From Silene latifolia (lineage: Eukaryota; Streptophyta; Magnoliopsida; Caryophyllales; Caryophyllaceae), in assembly GCF_048544455.1 (NCBI RefSeq), contig NC_133532.1, positions 20,710,948-20,774,947 of the forward strand: a DNA stretch of 64,000 nt, written 5' to 3'. This document shows, one piece after another, positions 1-9,305 of this stretch; position 1 is the stretch's first letter, and each line of letters opens with the position of its first letter. The notes below the pieces were generated by a model that saw only the letters and a program-made list of their open reading frames with translations, was not told the origin of the DNA and did no database searches. The translations under genes and the position numbers were made by a program.

Positions 1-237
1 AGTTATAACAACGGTTTTGTATATTAAAACCCGTTGTTATAACTTTCCCCCCAAAATTGAGTCACACTTTCCACAACGGGTTTTTATACATAAAACCGTG
101 GTTAATAGTTTTAACAACGGTTTCCTTAAGAAAACCAACCGTTGTTAAAACCTTCTACAACGGACGCTTTAACAACGTCCGCTTTTTTATATAACAACAG
201 TTTTTGACCGTTGTTATAGCCTGTATCTGTAGTAGTG
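1..237. mobile_element. CACTA (En/Spm) transposon terminus, partial
   Basis: The segment is packed with direct and inverted copies of an ACAACGG-type motif, the usual subterminal repeat layout of CACTA elements. It ends at 237 in CTGTAGTAGTG, which on the other strand reads CACTACTACAG. The next base begins SIRE LTR sequence (ACACTTTGAAG) that is also found uninterrupted at 10060, so the element inserted into that LTR. The body and other end lie left of the window. No transposase is visible here. Orientation cannot be set. Confidence 0.85.
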
Positions 238-845
238 ACACTTTGAAGAATTAAATCCAATATTAAAATGATAGCTTTGAGTGATGGTAAGTGTTAGACT
301 TATAGGCTTGGGGCTTAAGAAATCAGAAAACTTAAGCTTCTACACTCAACATGTGACAATTTACCAAAATGGCAAAAAACTTTTCTTACTTTAGAAGTTT
401 GACAAGTCTTTTTGGCCATTTTAGTAAAAGGTGTTTGCACAAATCTAGAGGCTTAGACAAGTGGGCTTGTGACTCCAAAATTTCAGATTATTTTCAAGCT
501 TTTGAAAATTCAAATGTTTAAGGTTTAAAGTTTGCAAAGTTTTGACACTTAAAAACATTTGGTCGAAAATTCCTCCTCCGTATGATAGTACGAAAACCAC
601 ATCTGTGTCGTGATCGTTGCATGGTTTTGCCATTACTTGACCTAAATGAGAATGTTACACTTACTCTTACATATATCGACTAAGGCTTTGGAAAGTATCA
701 TTGTCTTGACTTCCTTGATTAGCTTGATCATCTTGAATCATTGTTGAAGGTCCATTCGATTGCTTCATTCACTAATTAATTCAACTAAGAGCAAACAATC
801 AAATAACAAGGGGACTTGACATCATCAATTCAATGTGTTCTAACA
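238..845 (-). repeat. 3' LTR of the SIRE-type element, truncated by CACTA
   Basis: This matches 10060-10419 plus 11529-11783 with few differences. It ends at 845 in ...TAACA, next to a PPT, and its far end is cut at 238 by the CACTA terminus. About 750 bp of the LTR (equivalent to 9306-10059) is missing from the window. The block 590-615 differs strongly from its partner at 11529-11553. Confidence 0.9.
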
Positions 846-857
846 AATTCCCCCTTT
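846..857 (-). other. Polypurine tract of the SIRE-type element
   Basis: On the minus strand this reads as a purine run, CAAAGGGGGAATT, immediately before the 3' LTR start TGTTAG. This is the expected site for plus-strand priming in reverse transcription. Confidence 0.75.
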
Positions 858-1260
858 GATGATGACAAGTCCAAACATGTGTGATATTCCCCCTTAGCCC
901 ATGGTTAGTCGGTCTTTGGACAATTTCAACATAAACATAATTAATAAACATGATCAAGGTAGTCGAAAGGTGCAACATGCTTGGCCAAATTAAAACATCT
1001 AATCATGGAAGCTAAGACATAATTAAGGTGGACGTTAGCCTAAGAGTTAGAAGATCACACATAGCATATTTAAACTACTTCCCCCTCTTGACATCGTCAA
1101 AGGAGGATAAAACATGTCCAAAAATCAAGCAACACGATTAAAACACACGCAATTAGTTCAAGCAAGATAAAAACAAACAGCCGAAGGTGCAAGAGAGTGT
1201 CTTTAAAAAACAACAAAGAGCCAAAGTTCATAAGGAGAGACGGGTTAAAGAGGCAAGAGT
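858..1260. other. Non-coding spacer between the third ORF and the PPT
   Basis: AT-rich internal DNA of the SIRE element. A second CCCCCTCTTGACATCGTC-type string near 1081-1100 resembles the PPT-proximal sequence at 850-870, so it may be a duplicated PPT-like tract. No coding capacity is seen. Confidence 0.5.
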
Positions 1261-3321
1261 TTAGGAGGCATTCTGAAGACGTTCAAGTAGATCTTCATTC
1301 ATGGTGCGAAGATCACCGACTTCATCCCTTAACTTGGCCTGTTCTTTGACCAACCGATTCACAATTCCAAGGAGTTCATCCAACTTTGCTAACACCACAC
1401 CCATTTCAACAAAGAGAACCGCTTTGTAGAACCGGACTGATTCTTCCTTTCCAATTTTCCATTCTTAATCTCCAATCTCATCCGAGAAAGAAGGCCCGGT
1501 GTCATTTCATCACTCAATTTCTCAATTGCAGGGCTTCCCTTCAACACTAACCCCTCCCTCATAAAAATGATCGAGAGCCACATACCATAAGGGACCACGG
1601 CATTTTTGTCAAAGTTGCCGCTTTGGAACTTAGTGGACATCTCAAGAATTCGGTGAAACATAAGGCGAGGAAGGTTAATGGGTTTATGCTTGACAATGTG
1701 ATGAATCAGGAGCATGTCAAGGAGAGAACATCTCCCACGGCTATTGTTGGAAGGGACAAGGTTACGAAAAACCAGGTTAAAGATGAACCGGATGGGTGCG
1801 GTTAATTCAAAAGCATATATGTTGGTAGGGCCATCATCATCATGAGGTCGAAGAACCTTCATGACCTGGGTAGAGGTAACCTCATCAACTTCACCCCAAT
1901 CACGTTTGGGGAAGGAGGTAAGCCCGACATCACAAATATCCAGATGAGCAGCAAGTTGGTCGATGGTTAGGACAAAGGGTTTCGATTTATAAAGGCCGAG
2001 AGAGTTCCGATTCAACATCTACCTTGATTTGCATAGAATTGGATGATTTCGGACAAGTACATGGGACTATATTTATCCAACAGATTCACCCAACCCTGTG
2101 CATACATAGCCTCTTTGAAGTATTTGAAAGCAAGAGAGGTGTCATACCAGGATTTCTTATAACGCCTTCCACTGTGGAAGCAACAAATCAGCATACCGTG
2201 GCATATCTTGAAGATCTCCTCCGGGAGATCGAGAGAATTGAGATGGTTGAGGATATCATTCTTGAATGATTCGGCATAAGGAGCAATAACAAGGTCCATG
2301 CATGTGTTGAGAGGAACCTTCTCCTCAATGATCTCATTCTCATCTATGCTCGGCAAGTCCCGCTGATAACGAGCCCTTTTGGGAGCTTTGGTTTTTGATC
2401 CGGATCCCCTTTTTCGTTGAGTGACCTTGGGTTTTGGAGGGGATGCCTCCGGTGTCACATCCTCATCATCATCACCGAATATTTCAAGCATATTTCGCTT
2501 GGACCGGGTTCGTGATGCGGGTTTTGAAAATAATGGGTCAAGCCCATCATCAAACACCACTGTGGCGTAATCATGATCCTCGACATCAACAACTTCTTCA
2601 TCAATTTTTTCAGTATTGGAATCAATTTCCCTTTCAACAGTGGAAGCCACCGTTGCATCAATCTCACTCCTCTCATCCTTCTCTAAAGTTTCACTCACCA
2701 AGTCTTTTAAGAGCACATCATCATCATTCTTTTCAACTGCAACATCACTGTCCTCCTTTCTTTCCTTTTCGTTTGAATCCCCTTCATTCTCATCTAATGT
2801 TTCTTTTTCTCCTTCTGATTTTTCTTCACTTTCCTTTTCTTTGTTTCCCTCTAATTTTTCTTCGCTTTCTTTTGATTGCTCTTTATCTCCCTCTGATTTT
2901 TCCTCACTTTTTGATTTTTCTTTACTTTCATTTCCCTCTTTTGATTTCTCACTACCAAGTTCCCCCTCTTTAATCTCACTTGATTGATCTTCCTTTTCAT
3001 TTGTTTCGGCAACATCACTTGATTTTCGAATTTCTTCATCCTTTTTGGTTGCCTTAGAACCGGAGTCCTCTTCATCGGTGTCAATGTCCACTTCAGCATC
3101 TAGTTGGAGAGAAATAGGAGGATTCCTACTTCTTCCTCCTCTGCCACGACCACCGCCCCTTTTGGCGGTTGTCTTCTTCGTGCTGTGATTGGTTTGGCAG
3201 TGGCAGAGATGATTTCATTTGGTTTGGCAGCGGTTTTGGGAGACATCTTTTTCTTGGCAATGTATTTTGGATTGAAGGTATTTCTGAGTTGAAGAACTTC
3301 TTTTGAAAATTTTGGAGGCAT
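1261..3321 (-). pseudogene. Third ORF of the SIRE-type element (envelope-position ORF, frameshifted)
   Basis: Three overlapping minus-strand reading frames form one gene about 350 bp after pol. It starts at 3321 (MPPKFSKEVLQL...) with a basic, Lys/Arg-rich start followed by Gly/Arg-rich sequence. A long Glu/Lys/Ser-rich acidic repeat follows (roughly 2700-3090). Next is a globular part (about 1400-2300) that looks like the plant transposon-associated domain often found after pol. The end is a leucine-rich coiled coil stopping at the TAA at 1261-1263. Frame changes occur near 3100-3200, 2012-2018 and 1395-1405. Some Sireviruses carry an envelope-like ORF in this position, but I see no signal peptide or clear membrane segment. 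Whether it ever acted as an envelope is unknown. Confidence 0.7.
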
Positions 3322-3678
3322 TTTAAGAGAGTGGAAAGAGAGAGGTTAATGGCGGTTTTGGGAATCCGAAAAAGGTGAGGGTTGGTTGTTTATTTAGTGG
3401 GTAATAGGAAGTGTTAGTGGAAACATGGATATAAATGAGGGGTTGATATAATTAATCAAGGTGAAGGGATGGTTGAGTGTTGATAGAGTGATGCTAGGGT
3501 GTAGGTTTTAGGAGTGATGGGACATAAAGTAATTTGGGAAGCTCAATGCAAAAATAACTCAAGTGCACACAGACGGTTGTTAGTTTCATTTGTTCGACAT
3601 TTGCATGCATTCTACCATATTAACTAAAATTTAATTACATGTAAATCCTCCCTCTAATCAATCATTGGAAAACGTAAT
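3322..3678. other. Spacer between pol and the third ORF
   Basis: Non-coding DNA of the SIRE element between the pol stop (3679) and the third ORF start (3321). No motif is recognised. Confidence 0.5.
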
Positions 3679-5169
3679 TTAATTTAGCGGTATGTCACCT
3701 AATAAACCAATTTCCGACCGAAGTCTTTCGAATTGTTCTCTTTCTAACGGTTTTGTAAGAATGTCCGCAATTTGATTTTTCGTTTTACAAAAGCTTAGAC
3801 AAATATGACCTTTCTCAACTTGATCACGTAGAAAATGATGTCGAATGTCGATGTGTTTAGTTCGTGAGTGTTGTATAGGATTCTTTGATATATTAATTGC
3901 ACTAGTGTTGTCACAAAAAATAGGGGTAGTCTCGAAAGTAAGGCCATAATCATGTAATTGTTGACGTACCCAAAGAATTTGTGCACAACATAGAGCGGCA
4001 CTCACATATTCACTTTCGGCCGTGGACAATGCAACGGTGTTTTGCTTCTTAGAGGCCCATGAAATGAGACATGGTCCTAGGAAAGTAGCAATGCCCGAAG
4101 TGCTTTTCCTATCCAATGTATCACCGGCATAGTCCGCATCCGAAAAACCTACAAGATCAAGTTCGTAGTGAGTTGGGTACCAAAGATATAGCCCTTGTGT
4201 TCCAATCAAATACCTAAAAATCCGTTTGACGGCTTTGAAATGAGATTCTTTAAGATTTGCTTGGAAACGGGCACAAGCACACACACTAAATTGTATGTCG
4301 GGTCGACTAGCGGTTAAGTAAAGTAAGGAACCGATCATACCTCGATATACCTTTTCACTAATGCTCTTACCGTTTTCGTCTTTGTCAAGCTTGACTTTAG
4401 ACACCATTGGTGTAGGCATAGGATTAGAATTAGTCAACCCAAACTTACTTAGCATTTCTTTTAAGTACTTTTGTTGGTGAATCATCGTTCCATTTTCACA
4501 TTGTTTGATTTGAAGACCAAGAAAGAATCCAAGTTCTCCCATCATACTCATTTCAAATTCCGAAGTCATCAAATCAGAAAAGTACTTATAAAGAACATTG
4601 TTAGTTGCACCAAAAATAATGTCATCGACATATACTTGCACAAGCAACAGTTCATCTCCTTGTGACTTAATAAACAACGTTTTATCCACGGACCCACGTA
4701 TGAAACCATTTTCCAATATAAACTTTGAAAGCCTATCATACCAAGCCCTATGAGCCTGTTTTAAACCATAGAGTGCTTTATCTAGTTTAAAAACGTGGTT
4801 GGGAAACTCGTTGTTTATAAAGCCCGGAGGTTGTTCAACGAACACTTCTTCATCAAGGTATCCATTTAAAAATGCGGTTTTGACATCCATTTGAAAAAGC
4901 TTTATACCTTGAAAAGATGCAAAAGCTACAAGCATTCGTATGGCTTCAAGCCTAGCTACCGGTGCAAAGGTTTCATCGTAATCAATTCCTTCTTGTTGGT
5001 TAAAACCTTGCACCACTAGTCTAGCTTTATTCCTTACGATTTCTCCAACATCATCTAGCTTATTGCGAAAGACCCACCGTGTACCAATTACGATGACGTT
5101 GGGAGGGCCTAGGGACAAGATGCCATACCTTGTTCCTTTCGAATTGCTCAAATTCCTCTTGCATTGCAA
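3679..5169 (-). pseudogene. SIRE pol: reverse transcriptase and RNase H
   Basis: A 496-residue open stretch. The RT core runs from the TRWVFRNK region through DVKTAFLNG to the catalytic YVDD box (about residues 180-183). RNase H follows, with GFSDADYAGD and ALSTAESEY carrying its acidic residues. Its last residues, near DILTKPLE, are typical Copia pol ends. The first 25 or so residues are out of frame relative to the family, so a frameshift lies near 5105. Upstream to 5573 the frame is broken repeatedly. The RT/RH core itself looks intact, but it is no longer joined to gag and integrase. Confidence 0.9.
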
Positions 5170-5572
5170 TCATCCAAAGATTCATCGGTCAAGGCTACCG
5201 TGACATGGTCAGTTCAATTTTTGAGATGAAGGCATTGTGTGCACAGAAATTTTGAAGCGATGATCTGGTTTTTATTCCGGAGGTTAGGTCTTTGGTTAAG
5301 TTTTATAAAGGATGTGAGCTTTGGTGTTTCCATTTCTTGGGGATAAGTGAGTTAGAGGATTCGGTTTGTTAAATGCCTGCTTGCAGAGAGGGGACTGTTG
5401 CATGAGGATTGTTTGAAGGAGGTGATTGTGGTTCGTTTATGATTAGGTTGGGTTGTTCTTCACCATCCTTGTTCCCCCTGGATGAGGTAGCATCATCTTG
5501 TGTAGGAGGACGATTAGTTCCCCCTGAATTTTGCGCATCCTCCTCATGCAACAAAGGTGGCTCCAATGTTGC
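5170..5572 (-). pseudogene. SIRE pol linker between integrase and RT, broken
   Basis: Contains a Pro/Ser/Asn-rich open piece (5369-5566), typical of the variable region between integrase and RT, then stops and frame changes down to 5169. An in-frame TGA at 5573-5575 follows the sequence EEG and separates it from the integrase part. Confidence 0.7.
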
Positions 5573-6976
5573 TCAACCTTCTTCTACCACTTGATCCATT
5601 TCATGTCGTATCATACCAATCTCAAAATCATCATCATATTCATCATCCTCATCATCAACCTGTGTGTTTGACACAAACAGACTAGATTCGTCAAATATTA
5701 CATGAACGCTTTCTTCCATTTTCATAGTCGTCTTGTTATAAACTTTATAGGTTTTACTATGATCGGAATAACCAACAAAAACTCCTTCATCACTACGAGC
5801 ATCAAACTTGCCAAGGTTGTCTTTTCCATTATTGTGCACAAAGCATTTACTACCAAAGCATTTTAAATGTGAAAGATTAGGTTTTCTTCCTCGTAGTAGT
5901 TCATAGGGAGTTTTCTCAATGATTTTTCTAATCATGACACGGTTGTAAATATAACAAGATGTGTTTACGGCTTCGGCCCAAAAATTCTTGGGAACCTTAG
6001 AGCTAATGAGCATGGTCCTAGCCATATTTTCAAGAGTTCGATTCATTCGTTCCACAACCCCATTTTGTTGTGGGGTTCTTGCGGCCGAAAAGTTATGACT
6101 AACACCATACTCATTACAATAGGACTCAAATGACGAGTTCTCAAACTCGGTTCCATGGTCGGATCTCAATGAGACAAGTTTATAACCAAATTTGTTTTGA
6201 ACCTTTTTGACCCAAATTAAGAACTCATCAAATGTTTGATCCTTAGAACTTAAGAAGAGAAGCCAAACAAATCTTGTGAAGTCATCTACAATGACACAAA
6301 TAAAACGACTTCCACCTCTACTCACCACTCGCATGGGACCACATAAATCAATATGAATGAGTTCAAGAGGTAAGGAAGTGCTGACAACCTTTTTGGATTT
6401 AAAAGAGCACTTAACTTGTTTTCCTTTAACACAATCATCGCAAAGTGATTTAAATTCAAATTTAATGTTAGGAATGCCGTCAACTAGATCAAGTTTCTTA
6501 AGGGTGTTAAGTGTCTTAGCATTTACATGACCAAGTCATTTGTGCCAAAGCCAATGGTCGTTCTTTTGAACACTCATGCATGATAGTGATTGACCCGACA
6601 ATGCATACAAGTTAGTCATGTAGACATCTTTAACACGTTTACCTTCAAGTATGAGTTCTCTAGTTTTTCCATTGATGATTCTACATTCACTAGCAAGAAA
6701 TTCAACAATATTACCTCGATCACAAAGTTGTGAAATGCTCAAGAGATTGTGTTTCAAACCTTTGACAAGCAACACTTTGTCCACACATAATGACTTTGAC
6801 TTACCAACCTTTCCAATACCAATGATTTCACCTTTCTTGTTGTCGCCAAAAGTCACCATGCCACCATCGTAGGCTTCTAGCGAGAGGAATTGGTTTTCAT
6901 CTCCCGTCATGTGACGAGAGCATCCTTTGTCTAAGTACCAATTCTGCTGCCCCTCACTAATGCCTATAAGAAATCA
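5573..6976 (-). pseudogene. SIRE pol: protease end, GAG-pre-integrase and integrase
   Basis: One frame holds the protease, GAG-pre-integrase and integrase, interrupted by TGA codons at 6974-6976, 6536-6538 and 5573-5575. The protease active-site triplet is DKG rather than the usual D(S/T)G (WYLDKGCSRHMTGD, codons near 6923-6931). The HHCC zinc region follows the TGA at 6536 (LGHV..., CDDC). The integrase core has VDDFTRF, SDHGTEFEN and NGVVERMNR, giving D, D and E catalytic residues. The TGA after WHK fits a CGA to TGA change. It is dead as a polyprotein. Confidence 0.88.
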
Positions 6977-7621
6977 AACATTTAGTTTAGGAACCCAAAC
7001 AAGTTTGGGCACCTTCTTGACAACGACCTTTTTGACTTCCTCTTTCTTTATCCACACTTGTTTAGAATTTTTAGTGTTTCTTTCTAAGTCACGGACTCTT
7101 TTGTCACAACCATTAAACTCATGACCTGTTTTGCCACAATAGTTACAAATGATGTACTCGGGAAGACCAAAGATACTTTCTTCTTGAAGTCAGTTTGACT
7201 TGGATCCTGGTTTCGAGTGCAACAGTGTGTGCTACTGTTGCATTTGAAACTAAGTCCAGCATTCTTTGCAAATTTTTCATATTCTTGTGATTGTTTCAAG
7301 AGAAACTCCCAAAACATTTTGACTTCCTTCCCATTTTAAGTAGAACATCTTAGCCTCATCTAGCTCTTTAGTTAATGTTTCAATTTTAGCAAGATGATTA
7401 AGATTCAATTTACCTAAATTGTCGAAAGCTTGTTTTGCAAGTCTTGCTTCATCACTAAGTAACATCCCAATTTGTTCCAATTGTTTATTATCCCTTTAAC
7501 ATAGTTTGAGGTCAGCTAGAAGAGTTTCACGTTCCTTAGTTAAAGAAGACACTAATTTCGAGAGAGTATCTATTTCTTTTCTTGAATCAGATGCCCAAAG
7601 AGAAACCTCTCGTGGCATGAG
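6977..7621 (-). pseudogene. SIRE gag-pol junction, frameshifted
   Basis: Fragments in two frames (7277-7480 and 7084-7317) continue the coiled-coil C-terminal part of gag after the TGA at 7622. They carry a second Cys/His cluster upstream of the protease. Frame changes near 7300 and 7480 break continuity. Confidence 0.7.
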
Positions 7622-9244
7622 TCATTCAGCTCTTTTTAACATCTCAATTTGAGCAAGAAGGTCATCATTTAATTTTTGAGCTCGTTCTAAGGCACTTTTG
7701 ACATGACTAGACTCATCATTTAACATTTCAGCAATCTTAACAAGATCATCCTTTTCGTTGTTACGAGTAGCTAAGTCAATCAAAAGTTGTTCACGTTCTT
7801 GTGTTAGTGATGACACATTTCTTTTAGAACTGGATGCAACAGTATAGGGATCTGTTGCACTGGTTTCATCGACTTTGTTTGCTAAAAACAAATTTTGTTT
7901 TCGAAGCTTTTTGATTTCTTTTTCAAGACCCAACATAGAACTAGGTTGATCATTCTCATTTAGACTTTCTTTTAGGACTACATTTTCCTCAGCTATGTCC
8001 TCAATTTCGATTTGCATAGCTTCCAACTTATTAGTTTGGACACGACATTTATCTATGAATTGATCTAGGAGGAGACAAACTTTGTCTTTAGAGAAAGATC
8101 GAACCTTTTTCTTGAGCTTAATTACCTCATGGTCTGAATCAGAGTCTGAATCCGCGGAGTGAGCCATAAGACACTTGATGTCTTCTTTCTTTGATGATTT
8201 GGAAGCATTTTTTGAGGAACTAGACGAGATGCTAAGTTTGGCGTCTAATTCATCTTCAAGGACATCGTTCTCTTCAGAATCAGACATGCCCCAAATAGCA
8301 GTCATTACCTTGTTTTTGTAATCACGTTTTGCAAAGTCACGTTTTTCCTTAGATTTGATATCGTTCCACTTTGGGCATTCCTTGATTTGGTGACCTTTGT
8401 CACCACATTTAAAGCAACCAACAGTGGAGTTAGATCTTCTCTTAGGAAAACGGCGTTTACTAGAGTTGTTGCTATACCTTTGAGAGTTTCGACCATTGAT
8501 CATACCAACAATGTTTTTAGTGAACATTGCAAACTCATCATCTTCATCCTCCTCATCACTTGAGAGAGCATTAAGAGCGAGTCCTTTCCCTTTAGAGCTT
8601 TCACTAGAACGCTTCATGAGAGTTAACTCATGAGCCATAAGTGAGCCCATAAGTTCATCAAGGGTGAGCAATGAAAGGTCCTTAGCTTCCTCAATAGCCG
8701 TAACCTTCGGTTGCCACTTTTCAGTTAGGCTACGAAGGATTTTACGAACTAAATCCTCGGATTGAAAACTCCTACCTAAACTCTTAAGGTCATTGACAAT
8801 ACTAGAAAAACGTGAAGACAAACTATTAATTGACTCATCCCGTTCCATATTGAACATCTCATATTGTTGCATGAGAAGATCAATACGGTATTTCTTGACT
8901 TGTGACGTTCCCTCATAGGCAAGGTTTAGGGTGTCCCAAATCTCTTTGGCCGAAGCACATCCAGATATACGATTAATCTCTTGGTCACCGATCCCATATT
9001 GAAGTATGGACATGGCCTTAGAGTTTTTCTCGATTTTCTTATAGTCGGCCTGAACATACTTATCCTCACTTTTCAAGGAGCTAGTGCCATCAGCATTAGT
9101 CACTTCGATTTTGAGGGGACCCTTTTGAATGATTAACCAACATTCATAGTCTGCACTTTTGACATAGTGCTCCATGCGATGTTTCCACCAGGCATAGTTT
9201 TGTCCCTTGAAGATGGGATACTTAGTGTGTTTTGAATCGTCCAT
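7622..9244 (-). CDS. SIRE gag polyprotein (UBN2-type, zinc knuckle)
   Basis: A 540-residue ORF starting MDDSKHTKYPIF. Residues about 10-210 are a UBN2/retrotran_gag domain (WWKHRMEHYVKS, AKEIWDTLNLAYEG, LMGSLMAHE). A zinc knuckle, CFKCGDKGHQIKEC (CX2CX4HX4C, all ligands present), lies near residue 280. A long acidic and coiled-coil tail follows. Gag forms the cytoplasmic virus-like particle and binds RNA. The start lies about 45 bp inside the PBS, as expected. The ORF ends early at a TGA, and gag-like sequence goes on beyond it, so the tail is probably truncated. Confidence 0.9.
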   Translation of the reverse strand: MDDSKHTKYPIFKGQNYAWWKHRMEHYVKSADYECWLIIQKGPLKIEVTNADGTSSLKSEDKYVQADYKKIEKNSKAMSILQYGIGDQEINRISGCASAKEIWDTLNLAYEGTSQVKKYRIDLLMQQYEMFNMERDESINSLSSRFSSIVNDLKSLGRSFQSEDLVRKILRSLTEKWQPKVTAIEEAKDLSLLTLDELMGSLMAHELTLMKRSSESSKGKGLALNALSSDEEDEDDEFAMFTKNIVGMINGRNSQRYSNNSSKRRFPKRRSNSTVGCFKCGDKGHQIKECPKWNDIKSKEKRDFAKRDYKNKVMTAIWGMSDSEENDVLEDELDAKLSISSSSSKNASKSSKKEDIKCLMAHSADSDSDSDHEVIKLKKKVRSFSKDKVCLLLDQFIDKCRVQTNKLEAMQIEIEDIAEENVVLKESLNENDQPSSMLGLEKEIKKLRKQNLFLANKVDETSATDPYTVASSSKRNVSSLTQEREQLLIDLATRNNEKDDLVKIAEMLNDESSHVKSALERAQKLNDDLLAQIEMLKRAE

Positions 9245-9290
9245 AACTATAGGATCAACTCTTTGGATTTAACCAATATCAAGAGCACAA

Positions 9291-9303
9291 GGCTCTGATA
9301 CCA
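9291..9303 (-). other. tRNA-Met primer binding site of the SIRE-type element
   Basis: The minus strand reads TGGTATCAGAGCC two bases after the LTR end, the standard plant Copia PBS complementary to initiator tRNA-Met. It fixes the 5' LTR boundary at 9306 and the element strand. Confidence 0.92.
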
Positions 9304-9305
9304 AT

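Noticed and set aside
2434-2987. Long plus-strand ORFs rich in His/Pro/Phe or Ser
   Set aside because: They are the antisense of the acidic repeat of the third ORF.
1261-3321. Calling the third ORF a true envelope gene
   Set aside because: Position fits Sireviruses, but no signal peptide or convincing membrane segment is seen and the frame is broken.
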